Part shown: positions 50,060-62,826 of the stretch, in pieces
Numbering within the stretch: the stretch's first letter is position 1
Layout of the letters: each line of letters begins with the position of its first letter
NCBI RefSeq assembly: GCF_910591885.1
Contig: NC_063282.1
Span: 3,288,001 to 3,352,000 of the forward strand
Length of the DNA stretch: 64,000 nt
Reading direction: 5' to 3'
DNA from: Bombus terrestris
Taxonomy: Eukaryota > Arthropoda > Insecta > Hymenoptera > Apidae
The notes under the pieces: generated by a model
Databases searched by the model: none
The model's input: only the letters and a program-made list of their open reading frames with translations
What the model was told of the DNA's origin: nothing
Position numbers and translations under genes: made by a program

Positions 50060-51650
50060 CTATAACAAAGTTTCGACAATATTTTTTATTATTCAGCTTT
50101 ATGAATACCATCATCCTTAAACTATAGAATATCATTCCAAATTTGGTAATCTTTGATTTTACCAAGAGTACAATTTTTCTCATCAAACTAGCTTAGTCTA
50201 CCTATACTTCTAGCCTTAATTACATTCCAAGATCACTGTCCAACCACTCCAAATTAAATATCGTTCCAATAGTTGTTGCTAGAGTGTAGATAATTATATA
50301 AATTCATGTTTTTATGAATATTATTAAAAAAAGGAAACCTAATTAGAAATCCCATATATTTTATACGTTTCTGCTTATTATACGTATTCTATATGCACTC
50401 TTGCATCTCCAAACTTTTACATAAGACCATTTACAATCTATTTATCATTGGTAAATTTCTACGTTTTCTAATCTTTCAAACTGACTTGATCCACTTTTGA
50501 TCCCAGCTTAAACTACTTGCCAAAACCACTTTGAACCAAAGCGCCTCCTTTGTGGCAACAAACACACGAAGTAAATCAAGTAGAATTATGGCGATGTTTA
50601 TCTGTGTCCCCGTTTCTCCGCTGTACCATTATACTATGATCGTCTGGTTAGTTGTTCAAACAAGCTTAGCAAAAACGCGGTGCGTATAGGCGGGTTTTGG
50701 TGCCGGCTGTTGCAATTCTCTCGTTTACGAGCGTTTCGGTGACGCTGATCACGTTCCCCACGACTTTCAGTCCTGTGAGCAATCCGTCTGTCCTTGCACC
50801 CTGCTAGCAAAAACCGGACCATTCTCGCTGCTCGCCTTCTCTCTTCGCTGATTCCTTCGTCTCGTTCGTTTATACCGCCGAGAAAGGAGCGGCTCCGTCA
50901 TTTCTTCCCTCGGCCACGTCCACTTCGCTTTGCCAGGCCAGCTCGTTTCCCTTTCGTGCACCGCCGACCAAGTGAAATTGATTATTTATTAGTTTTCTCG
51001 ATACTCTCTCGGTTGATTCACGTTTCATTCAAAGGCTCTCGTTGAAGCATATTTGAAGATTCACACTCGCTGACGAAAGTACTCGAGCAGTTCTTGCGAT
51101 GCGAAGGGCCTTATTAGGGCAGTTATTATATTAGTTTCAAAATTGGAAAAAGTTAAACCATTTTATCGATTGTTTCCATCACTTTCTTTAAATTTTACAC
51201 AAATTTCTGGCTGGAGTATGGGTGTAAGTCTCCATTGGTGAAGTTGCCAGTTTCTGACATCGTGTCGATCCATAAAAGATGGGATTATTCTTAAGCGAAT
51301 TTTTTAAACTTCAGACTCCTTCGTTCCTCTTTTGTTTGATCCTTGGGCTACAGGAGGCCGCTAAGCAAACATGTAATCGCAGCTACAACGCCCACAGATA
51401 ATTGTCCCTGTTCTCGAAGAACGATCATCATGGTCGTTTGATTACACTTATTGTCCGTCGTTGTAGCAGGAAGCTTTGATTGCGAATTACTCTCATTAGC
51501 GGCGATTATCGTTTGCATTAATGGTAATGATCCGGCAGCCAGCATGCATGAATGCGCCAAAAGGAGTTAATCGACGTGGAAAATTAAATTGCTACTAGTA
51601 GTGACGGATTATAAAGGATAAAGGAAAGATTTGGAATAAAAGGAACAGCC

Positions 51651-52080
51651 TACACAGCCTTACAAGAGTATTTGAACACTCACAGATGAATTTCATGAAC
51701 ATATTATGTGTAATATATATATATATTGAAATTTCATTGGCATTGTTATAAGATTCGACTGTTATAATTATGTTGGTACAATTTAAAACAAGTCTGAAAA
51801 TATATATAAAAATTGCAAGATACCAGTTTACGTATGTCTAAAACATTTACGATGGCTATTCATGCTTTGCGTTAACTTTTTACTAAATATATGTTTAAAG
51901 TAAATTTTGTTTCGTAACTTGTATATGCTTGTTTGCATTGGTTTCAAATTTGATAGATAGAATCACGATGATGTTTCATTCCAGAGTTAGTGAAACGTTA
52001 AAATCTTGTATATGATAGACATAACATATTCACAAAAATTTTCTGTGCCAAGTGTCTAAATACTTTCGTGCTCCGCCGTA
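51651..52080. mobile_element. Non-coding Tc1/mariner-like MITE, 430 bp, more decayed (copy C)
   Basis: Left end TACACAGCCTTACAAGAG then TATTTGAACACT. Reverse complement of the right end TACGGCGGAGCACGAAAG then TATTTAGACACT. Only about 19 of 30 positions match, but both start at TA. The GTATTT core sits at position 18 from the TA, exactly as in the other two copies. AT-rich interior, no transposase frame. Confidence 0.55.
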
Positions 52081-52837
52081 CATATGAAATATTTATGAAA
52101 TATTTTTACTTTACCAGTCTCGTTGCTTTCCAGACTCATCTTGGAACATTAACAAGGAGGATTTATTACGAGGTTATTACGAAGATTTGATCGTGGAAGA
52201 AAATATTCTGGAAGAATGACGTATATTGTGGTTTACACCGCCGAGGAGATACCTCGTGCTTCCGAGCCGCATTGTAAATCAAGAACCACGACCTTGACAG
52301 GATCTTCCAAGCAACTCGCAGTCGTGATTGTCGTTGTCGACGCGGTATCATTATCGTCATTAACGTATTAACACACCTCGAATTAATTGTCCTCTTCTCG
52401 TCCTATCTTCTCCTCGCTGGATTATTAAACCGTTAACAAAGTGTAATAAAAATGTGCGGATATCACGACAACAGAACGGATTAAGTTAGTTGAAAAAAAA
52501 GAGGATGATCATATCTTGTGGAGAATATTAAACTTAATCGAGGGATCCAATTAATTCTCATAATCATAGGTAACGAATATCTATGATAACATCTGGACTA
52601 TATTTTATAAAATGTTCCAGTTTCCATAAACCTGAATTGGTAATCGAAGAAGTTATCTTGAATTCCTAAAGCAGTCGATTAAAATGTTAATGGATTTTAA
52701 TAATGGAAGAATACTTTCTATTTATTGAAAGGAAAATGAGTATTTATGGTATAATTGTATACGAATATCGTGTATTTATTTTATACGATAAGCTAATGAT
52801 GGAATCATCAGGAAACATTCCTTTTCAAACATTCCTT

Positions 52838-53270
52838 AAGATCAGTTTCTAGATCATTTCCCTTGCCTCGAACGCAGAAACAAAGCGAAAGAAACAGGGA
52901 ACACAAGATTCCTTTCAAAGATCGATTTCTAGATCCATTAACGTAGATCTCGATGATACAGTATCAGAAATAAAAAAATACGCTAATCGTTTCAAATCAC
53001 ATCCGAACAAATATTTTCAAAGAATCCTAAAGATCAGTTCCAAATCATCCAACCTACTTTGAACCAGACAGCAAAGCGTTCGAAACATAAAACGCAAGAA
53101 TCCTTTCAGAGATCAATTTCTGGATCCTCTAACTCGCACGGAACCCAAAATAGAGTGACAGAAACAGAAAATACGGAAATTCTTTCAAAGACCAGTTGCC
53201 AAATCACCTAACTTGCGTTTTACGCTGAAAACCGAAGCGACAAAGGCTCGATATGCACGAATCCTTTCAA
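52838..53270. repeat. Five degenerate tandem units of about 80 bp
   Basis: Units start at 52838, 52918, 53029, 53109 and 53188. Each opens with a variant of AAGATCAGTTTCTAGATC, continues with ATYMWCTARC-like sequence and a GAAACARARA-type block, and ends in a variant of ATTCCTTTCA. The second unit carries about 30 extra bases. No coding frame is kept across units. Confidence 0.7.
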
Positions 53271-55480
53271 CGACATCAAAAAACACACTTGGACTGCCAT
53301 ATCCGCCTTTCCCCGCGAGGTTGAGCACTTTCTGTGCCACAGAGAGAGGTGAACGTGTACGGTGCGGAGGCTGGGCGAAAATTCTCAAGGTACACCGTGT
53401 ATATCGAGCAGGCAACGACCTTCGACGAAGCTCGGCGTCCGACCTCAGCAAGGATACTCGCAATCTGCAGTGCATCGGCCCGAGCCTCGTCAGATCGCTG
53501 ACTTTACGTTTCACACCTACCTAGCAACGAAGGGGTATCGCATTTATGGCCAGGACAGAACCGATCCTGGACCCCTTCGTGTACTCTATTTACAGTCATG
53601 ACCATGATTTCTTCGCGGTATTCATGTACACCACACCCTAAAGCCAGCCTCATCGTGTGTTGTCACACGATCCTTAGTTGGATCTAACTCAGTCGGATGA
53701 AAGTAAAAAGACTCGGATAGATCGTTTTTTAGTATTGTATTTCTTCTCCTGGTGGAGACCACCCTGGTGAACGCGATGCATTTTTACAATTTCGTATTCC
53801 CTCACGTTCATTTTTCTATGATTCACCTCAACCGCGATCTTCTGTTCGTATTATCCGCATGGGAAATTCTTGATGCTCGGTTACCTTTAATTCAGTGTTT
53901 TTCTCCTGTGTTTCTTTTTTACGGCTTGTAGATGCGGTTTCTTAGATGTAAATAGACTCTTCGAAGTCTCAGCTCATTGGTTCTTGGCAAGTATAATTAC
54001 ATAATCGATTATAATTATGGAAGTACATATACCTTTTATATTTATTATATATACATATACAGCGGAAAATTTTGAAGATCAACGCAATCGTTCGATGGTG
54101 TAACACCATGTAAGCTTAGATCCCTATTATCATAAATTGTGAGGCTTATTATCGAAGGTCAATGCTTATGCAACGTATCTATAGTCGAGTAGTTACATCT
54201 ACGTGCTTATTGCGTGAATGAGCTCATAACGATCTTCAATTAATCCCGATCCTCGTTACGTAACTGCTTAGCGCTATTGATCTTCATCTCTATTAGTAGT
54301 TTTATCGAAGATTTCTTCCTTCATAAATTTCTTTTATAGTTATCCTTGCCTGAAGGCTATTCAAAAATTCTTTGAGTCTTAATTTCAATCTCCAAGTTTG
54401 AATAATAAAACTTGTCGTATATTATGAGATACCACTAGTCTTTAACAGAATAACGAAAAAGTAAGAAAATATTCCATAATAATTCATGCATAAATGAATA
54501 TCCATCAAAGGAAGATATCAAAAGGAGAGAATCATTCGAATAATCCTGTGACGAAGCGGATAAAATAAGCAACAAAATAACCCGCAGAAATGAAGTAATA
54601 TATACACGCTATTGAAGAGTACGAATTTATATTCTGGTAGAAAAAGCAATGGTCATCGAGTTATTGACGCAAGTATACGATATATTATTATTTCACTGTA
54701 TATCACGTCACTGACAACGAGGCAAATAGCCTGTTTTCATATGCAGGTCGCCTAAAGATTGTTCATAATCGAATTTAGCGTATTACTTAACTCAGGAAAA
54801 TTACTTAACTCGACTCAAATATTCTTCTAATTCAAATAGCCCTACTTTGTTCTATGTGCGTAAGAAATTACCGATTCTTTCGTGAATAGTCAAACAGATG
54901 CAGGTACAAAGATAATATTTACTCTGGACGTAAAGCGTGAAGAGTTAAGAGTAGAATACGGGCATTCTCTCACGAAAGGATCACGGAAGAGCCATCAATT
55001 AGTGGCCGACGAAAGAAGTCTGTCGAAAGAACCTAACATATATGACTCGGTGTGGCCTTTAGTCTCCTCACAATTCGTTTCAGACGGTTGGCGAACATCC
55101 TGGAGGAGGATGTTGAAGTTTTCGAGGTCGCCGATGTGAGGAGCCCACCTACACGGACGAGTATCCTGCCAGGCTAGAGGAATCGCACGTTTATACACGA
55201 GCACGTACAAGCGAGAAGAGAAGGGTCTGCTTGCGTGTGCATGCCTTTATACCGCGAAGATAGGGACGGAAGAAGGATACTGGAGGGCTGGAGATGGATG
55301 AAAACGAAAAGGAAAAGGAACGAGACAAAGGAGAAGCCGAGAGGATCTTTGGAACGAACGTGGTCACGGACTGCCGATGCCTTTGCACAAACACCCATGA
55401 TGGACGTGTAACGTGTGCTGTACACGAGAATTGATGCTAATAGTCGGGGTTAGAGATTATTTTGCACGAGTCTCGTGCTA

Positions 55481-55930
55481 TTATTTCGGCATCGTTTTAC
55501 TTATTCCGTAATCTCCTCGATATCCGATACTTTGATTGGCGACAGGTTGAAAGGAATTTTGCTACTCGTGGAAGGGTCAGAGAATTCATTATCATCTTAG
55601 AGAAACTTCAACAGTAATATGGTTATTTCTTCTACGCTTTATGGACTCCAATGGTAACTATTTCATGGTAATAGGAAATGAGATTAGATTTGCCCTCATT
55701 TTCGCATCGTTTTACGTATTGCTGAATCTCGAAGACATTCGGTATTTTGATAGGTGACAGGTTGTAAATGGAATGATTGAAATTTTGCTACTCATCGAAA
55801 AGCTAGGAGTAATTTGTTAATTTTATTATTACAGAAATTTCAATTATTGGCTTGTTGAATCTCGAGAAGATTCAATACTTTGATGAATGACAAACAGGTT
55901 CAAGAGGAATTCTGCTATTCATGGGAAGCT
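55481..55930. repeat. Degenerate repeat, three partial copies
   Basis: Copies near 55481-55615, 55698-55850 and 55851-55930 share GCATCGTTTTAC, AATCTCSWMGA, ATACTTTGAT, GACARGTT and AATTYTGCTAYTC. The first two are 215 bp apart; the third is 5'-truncated. A flanking block (TTAACTATTTTACGGCAACA at 56023 and TAACTATTTCATGGTAATAG at 55656) extends the similarity to about 56065. Confidence 0.6.
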
Positions 55931-56708
55931 TCGTTCGAAACCGCTACGAGATTTCTTCGCTTCAGGGAAACTCGCGTTATAGATAACTCCTCGTCTAGAT
56001 TTTCCGTACTTCGGTAACATCAAAGTTAACTATTTTACGGCAACAGGAAGCCTAGTTAGACCCGTCTTCTTTGCTGGCAACACCCACTTTGACCATCGTA
56101 AAACACGCAGAGCCGTGGTATCGCGAATCCAAACGCACAGATCGACCCAAAGTCAGAATTTATTATAAAGTACCGTTGCACCGATCATACATCGTTCCGC
56201 TTCTAGCATAGAAGATGAAGCATTGTTCTCTCGTTACGTGCTCTAACGGTTCAAAAATTCTTCAAAACTATCCTCCTAGTATACCGTTGGTTTATCGCGA
56301 GACAAGACCTCGGCCAAGTGACGAGGCAACAGGAATGACAAGAGTTGAGTTCCATCGTCGCGATGCTGGATGAGAAGTTATCAGACCGCAAGGCATCCAC
56401 GGCATTCCCTTCTTGCACAGTCACGTATATCTATCGGATATTGCATCGATTTCCTCGATGATCTTTCTGTTCACTCAACTACAATCCCTTTTCTTCATGT
56501 AACTCCATAAGTTCCCTACAATTTGCCCTGACGGACACTCGGGAAATTGTGTTTTAGTTAAGGATAACGCGAGAGAGGATGCTGCTACTTTCAATGGAGT
56601 AGCATAACCATTTACAGAATTTCGCTTTTCTAACTGGGATATATATTAATAAATTGTTCTTGACTGTCCAAATTATTACTAGATAGATATATTTATAAGC
56701 GATCACGT

Positions 56709-56830
56709 ATTGGCTGAGGAAAGTATCTGAATATTTTTAATAACATATAGAACAACAATATAAAGAAAATAAAAATATATATAATATATAAAAAATAATA
56801 TTTTCAGATAGGTTTCACATTTTACCGATA
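56709..56830. mobile_element. Possible short deletion derivative of the MITE family (copy D)
   Basis: Left arm AAAGTATCTGAATATTTT. The reverse complement of the right arm reads AAACCTATCTGAAAATATT. They flank an AT-rich centre of about 60 bp, with TA at both outer ends. The spacing to TA differs by two bases from the other copies, so membership is uncertain; it may simply be a fold-back sequence. Confidence 0.3.
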
Positions 56831-57903
56831 TGGCCATGGGAGTTGGGCTCATTATACTGCTACTAAAATTTCAAAATGTTTTATATCACCTATAATGCGT
56901 ATACGTCAAAGATTTTTGGTTCCAAGTCAATGGTCAGAGACTGTACGACCAAGATCATCCCATTTGGAAAGAAACAATCAAGAAACGAATTTTTCCATTG
57001 AATTATTTGCATTTAGAAATGCAATTGTATCTTGATTGGAATTTTAAATGATAATTTCCATAGAAAACGTGACGATCGGAGAGAAAGATTAATGGAATTG
57101 TTGTTAGCTGCACGAAGTCAAAGTTTAAGCGAATCATTAAACGTCTATTTCCGCGTGATCGACCACCCAACGCGAGAATCTGAAACCGAGCATGCTAAAA
57201 GACGTTTTGCGTGTGAAACCGCGGAGGTGTTTCGAAGACACGCATATCTGATATTCTCAGATTGCTTCCTGGGTTATTATCCTTTAAGAAATCACGGAAT
57301 CAGTATGATTTAGTTCATTCATATGCAGGCTTGATAAAATGCTGCTTGGTATTTTAAATTTCCAACAACGAACACGTTTCTCGTACGGGAAATTGCTCAG
57401 ATGTTAAATTATCGTAATATCAATCTTTGTGATAGGCTGATATACCCATACACTGATATTAATTATTATTATAATTTTAAGACTCTGTCTATCACAAGTA
57501 TAATAGAATAACTCAACGTTTTTTAATTCTTTTATGTCACGATTAACATGGTAATTTGGTAAACGGTAATGGTAATTAACATGGTCATTTCTCGGCCACT
57601 ATGAAATTTTTCAAACAAATGGCATTCGTCCCAGCTATTAGAAGATCGTACGCTACTTTCTTCCAACCTTCTATTTTTTTCAAACTAATTTCAAGTCTGG
57701 ATAAACTCCCTCGTCAGTCTCGAGGCTATTCGTCCAGGAAACTTTAAAATTTTTTAAATGTTTCGATCTTCTCAGGCTTTGTGACTAATAACAGGTTTCA
57801 CTATATAATTTGAAAGAAGTATAACGCAAGGAATTTTTGATCACGTGAAACGTTGTAACCGAGGATTATCATCATTATCTTGTCTGTCATGGTTGGTGCG
57901 ATC

Positions 57904-58022
57904 CCGATAAGAAAATTCGTTATCGGTGCTATGGGAAGGCATAGCATGTTTATTACACCGAGAGGTTCAAGATGCGTATACCTCTTGGCCCCTGGCACGA
58001 AAGGGCCGCCGGTAGCCAGGGG
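57904..58022. other. Array of four consecutive stem-loops
   Basis: Stem 1: CCGATAA 57904-57910 with TTATCGG 57920-57926. Stem 2: TGCTATG 57927-57933 with CATAGCA 57940-57946. Stem 3: CCGAGAGGT 57958-57966 with ACCTCTTGG 57980-57988 (one G-U on the + strand). Stem 4: CCCCTGGC 57989-57996 with GCCAGGGG 58015-58022. Stems 1 and 2 abut, as do 3 and 4. Function unknown. Confidence 0.6.
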
Positions 58023-61010
58023 TTTTATGCAAACGAACTATCAGCTGATTCATCACCACCGCCTCTTAATTATTACTATTAACGTTCCTATGACTTTCTC
58101 ACCTGCGGTAGTTTCAATACCTCCCTAGCAATATTTATTGCGTGCTATACCTGCAATTAGAATAATTTTATAGCAGCCAGGTTGATAGGTGCCGTACCGA
58201 GAGAAAATACAAAGAGGAAGGTTGCAAGTATTCATGGTCGTGAAGATTACAGTAAAAAAAGATAAAATTTATGTAAGAAGCCAGTGGCGGTTTGAAGATT
58301 AACAATTGGCCTTTTCCCCTTTAATCTATGCGGTGTACTGTGTTGCAACCGATGCATATTAATGACGCGTATAAAACACGAATGTTCTTCCACGGTTTCC
58401 GTTATCCATTTGATTCTCTGCCAAGCTGGCAAATTTCTTTCGCTGGGATTAAAGGAACTCGCCGAGTAAAGCGGCTGCTTTATAAATATTGGAACATGCT
58501 CGTAAAAAAAAGGTAATAAGTATCCTTAAATTATCAGGGAAGAAGTTGGACCGATCGAATCGTTGGAGTCATACAAAATGACGATCAAAAGCATATGATA
58601 AAAGATGATGGAAATTGCTTGTAAAGATTGAAAACGAATAATGAGTTCGTAGCACTGTAATCGAAATTTTATTCAAAGAAATTTGGAGTATCATCATGGA
58701 GGAGAATCATTTCGAAAACTATCAATGTAATAAGAGAATTCTAGTAATATAAATTAATATCGAGCTTGATAGAAACGAGTTATCGATGGACGTGGCGAAT
58801 GTAAAAACTTTGGTTGTACATAATTGATGAGATTACTGTAACGTTAAATATGTAAGTTTTACATAGCCAAAAATTTCAAATGGGATAATAATTCTTGAAT
58901 TAATCGTTTTAATCGTTCCTAATGATCGTTCGTGTGAATTTAATTTTTTTCAAGTGTCTGCTTACTTATGAATGGGGATATGGGCTTTTCCGAGGGTGTC
59001 AAGAGGTTCGCGCAAAGTCAGCAGCAACACGGCGAGATTGCATGCCAGGAGAATGCACGCGAGCATGCACACGTAAACACCGGAGCGTGATTCTTGTCAG
59101 AGATTTATATTCACCCACAACGGCGGATATTAATTCCGTCCCTAACCCACGGGAGATTCTTATTAGCCGGAATTTACGTAACATCCACGAGAAGTTGTTA
59201 TTTCCGTGACTCGTTCCTTCGATTAGCCACCAGGAAGCTGTTCAGTATCTTTGGAATGCACGTGGGTGTGACTGATGCACGCGAATTTTAACCCGCGAAG
59301 GTTGTGCTTGATTCGACAGATAAAAGCGAAATATTTTTGTACAAATCCTTAACTAAGCACATCGAAGTGCTTGTCGATGGAGAATAATTGTTACTGAATA
59401 CATAGTACAGTAGAGAAGTCTTAGGCTATCTATGATAGTGATTTTCTAATGGCAATGAATTATAGTTTTAAGAAGTATTTCCATATGGTGCTATATGGAA
59501 AGAGTTTTTTAATATTTCCTTCATAGAACTAGTACTACTTGTTTGTAGTTTCTTCCGGCCTGCGAATTTTTTAGAAATATTGCAATAAATAATGTTCTGG
59601 TTTACAAAATATTACACCTATATAATACACTCAAAATCGTGTGGTAACCATGCCAAAAATCTGCTCGGCTGTATCAGGACACTTGTTATATATTTGCTTG
59701 AAAACTGAAAGACGTCAAGTCACAAATACCTATACCTTTCTTAAATAATTCTTCCTTAAAATATTTATGTCGATACATTCCACAACACGTATCAAACGCG
59801 CATTAATCATATCACTTTCATCTTGATAACAATCACGTGTTCTTTTTTCAAGGGTCCTCTTCGGTGTTGGAAAAGCAATCGCAAGTGGCCAGGATAGATC
59901 GATAAAATGGGAATTATCCGGAGATTCATCTGCGGACGTATGCAAATGGTCGAGTAGCGCATCCTCTGTGGGATTCGCCCTGCCCGTGGGCTACTTTGTC
60001 TACTTATTACGATATATCTAGCAGGCTGGAGCATTTCTCGGGTTCGACGTCCGGTCAGTTCAGGCTGCGACTGCAGCTGCAGCTGCATCGGCGTCTACGA
60101 CTCCACCACGTCTTACGCCACGCGCTACGAACTGTAATCCTTGTAAACACGATCTTCGTTGCTCTCCAGCTGACTGGATTCCCTTGACTGTGTTCGTTCA
60201 ACGCTCACCAACATTTCCTGTTCACTCTTCTCTCTTTGCTAGCTTCCTTGGACTATGCTGATTTTTGATCATTCGAATCAGACAACATCCTCCGATCGTG
60301 ATCTTTGATTTATTGCTTGAGTAACTACGTCTCTTTCTCGATTAATCGTTAAGTGTCTTGTATCCTCTTTTTTATATTTCTTTTGCAACCAAACCCATCA
60401 TCTTCTTCGATTTAAGAAGATTTATCGTTAGTGACGTGTAGTGATCATTAAACGCCTTGTCTTTCACTCTTTCATCAACGTCTTTTGCCTTTCACATTGA
60501 TAAACTCCATATTGAAAAGTACAAAAAACGATGATGTTCATGAACAGCCATCATCGATATAATTGGTATTTGACAAACACTTTTATAATCCCTGTGAAAC
60601 ATGTATTTGCACTAAATATCTTCTAACTTTTGCGTATATTTTCAGACCTTTTTAAAAACTGTACCAATATAATCGTGATCGTCAGATCTCATCGCAGTGC
60701 TAATGTATTCATCCTAATGAAATTTTGTGTCAGGAAAGGTATCTACAAATATTCCACTACTTTCGTGGGTTTCTATACATCTCACTCAAAAGATCTCTCA
60801 ATTTTTTAAACTGATACAAAGTCTCGAATTTGTTCTAGCGTTAATAATTTCTTGAAGAAAGATGAATAGAAGCTGAATAGAAAAAAATGTTGGATCGAGA
60901 GGGTTGAGATGTGGGAATGTGCCCATCTATCAAGTCAATAGAACTACAGTTGCAGTTCTGTCAGATGGTTACCTGCTATAAATAATTCTGACGCGGTTTA
61001 CGTTACTTGC

Positions 61011-61320
61011 CAAACCAATAAAATGTATGTAACATACATAAAGACGTGCGAAGATGCGTAAAGATTCGTAATGCGTCGAGTATACTCGTCGAGCATTTGC
61101 TAGACGAGAGGAATATCTGTCTAGCAACAAATTTATCATCCATATGGCAAAGTTCATGAAAATACGAAATTTTTGGGCTGACAAATAAGTCAGTGCGGGC
61201 CTGTCGAGCTAAAGAAATGCGGATTTTGTTAATACCTACTAATCCGCATTCCTTGGTTGTCAAACCAATAAAATGTATGTAAAATACATGAAGACGTACG
61301 AAGATACGTAAAGATTCGTT
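61011..61320. repeat. 60-bp direct repeat at exactly 250-bp offset
   Basis: 61011-61070 and 61261-61320 agree at about 55 of 60 positions, both starting CAAACCAATAAAATGTATGT. The sequence between and after them is not similar, so only this block was duplicated or retained. Each copy contains a small ATGTATGT/ATACAT inverted repeat. Confidence 0.85.
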
Positions 61321-62711
61321 ATCGAGTCTGTAGCCGATGATGTCATGCTGCGTATTCATGTTGGACGATGAAGGGAGCCACGTAGGATGCGTGATAAAAT
61401 TCCTTTTGTCAATATTTGCTATTCATTCCGACTGTGGATCTTTGTTGCATTAGAAACAGTCATTCATAGACGACATGTGAAAAAGATGGATGTTTACCAT
61501 GCAGTTTCGAGCGACGAATGCCGCTTACACGACAAGAATTTTTGTATTCCCCACGCGTACAAATTATGCGGTTATTTCGTTTGCAATTCCTTATTTTTGG
61601 TTATATTTTATCGATAATTCCATCTCTTAACAGATCTCATACAATTATGGACTTATCATGGAAAAAATAATTTCTTCCGCGATAAGCATCTCGCAGTACT
61701 CGTTTCTTTAAACCTGAAATAATGATAAGGTTAAGAGGAATCTCTGCACCGGAAACAGAGTTGATCTCTAGGATGGAAACTGGTGCATCGATATCACGAT
61801 CCATTTCTTTAGCTCCAATAATTGTAGTTTTCTTTTCTCATTGCATCCGAGGGAAATTCCGCGTGTTACGAGTAAATAAGGGGCTTAAAGGAAAAATGGT
61901 AGTACAAGTAACAGAACTTGTAATTTAAGTCCTTTCTTATAGATGTGTATACATAGGATAGATAGATATTATAGGTAGCCATAAAAGCTTGGAAATTCAA
62001 AACAAAATCTTGCGGATAATTACATGTCGTTTCTCGTATTTATCCTGAAGAAGAAGAATGATCTCGTACCATTTTTCTATCGAATAAATCAATTGCTAGA
62101 TACAGTACAGACTAGATGTTGAAGGAAACAATGTAGATTTGAAATGGCGAAAAATTCAATTGGAAGGAAGCTAAAGGAAATTAATCGATTACGTCGAGTC
62201 GCGTAGCTCGAACGGCAATTTCCAAAAGTGTGTCAATGAAATTCGAAGTGTGTCTGTGGAACGCGTAACAATGCAGAGTAACATAATGCGCTGCGTACGT
62301 GACACCTGCAATGACATAAAAGCGTGTTGGAAAACACGGCCAGATCATCCGCGTGGTTCTTTATCGTTTCTTACGTAACGCGTACTAGCCTCTGTCCCTC
62401 TGACGCAGGCTATCTCGTTTAACAATAAAGATTATCTATTTCGCTTGCCTGGCACCTTCATATCTAATTAACTTGCAAAATATTTTATCGTATTGTAGTA
62501 TCGTGGACAAATGGCCTAAGAAATATCGGACGAACCATAAACAGTATCCCGAGAAAAGTGCAAGTGCCCTTAGGTGAAAAGGGTCTGGAAATTTCAATGG
62601 TCCGGGTGGCCCATTCGTGTACTGTCGGTCCTTTAGTCGAACAGTTAGGCGGATAAAAATTAACGGCCAGTCGTTACTTGAGTTTCGTTACCGACGGGTC
62701 GTTACCTGAAG

Positions 62712-62826
62712 GGTCGAGTTGTGAACAGTCGAGTTAGAAGAGCCATGAGTATAGTCGAGTTGTGAGCCGAGTTATGAAGTTGTGAGGAGTCGAGTTGTGA
62801 GGAATCAAGTGTGAAATTGTCGAGTC
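62712..62826. repeat. Short degenerate tandem repeat of GTCGAGTTGTGA type
   Basis: GTCGAGTTGTGA or close variants occur at about 62713, 62729, 62754, 62767, 62789 and 62818. Spacing is irregular, 13-29 bp. No coding frame is evident. Confidence 0.65.

Noticed and set aside
53185..53601. Overlapping frames of about 80-110 codons on both strands
   Set aside because: The region is CpG-rich and follows a tandem repeat. Translations show no recognisable motif and neither strand has convincing splice sites.
60061..60095. CTGCAG-rich palindromic run
   Set aside because: Short simple-sequence run with no neighbouring feature.
60969..61359. Two minus-strand frames with similar peptides (ESLRIF...YIHFIGL)
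   Set aside because: The likeness comes from the 60-bp direct repeat on the same strand. Three of the five base differences change residues and the frames diverge outside the repeat.
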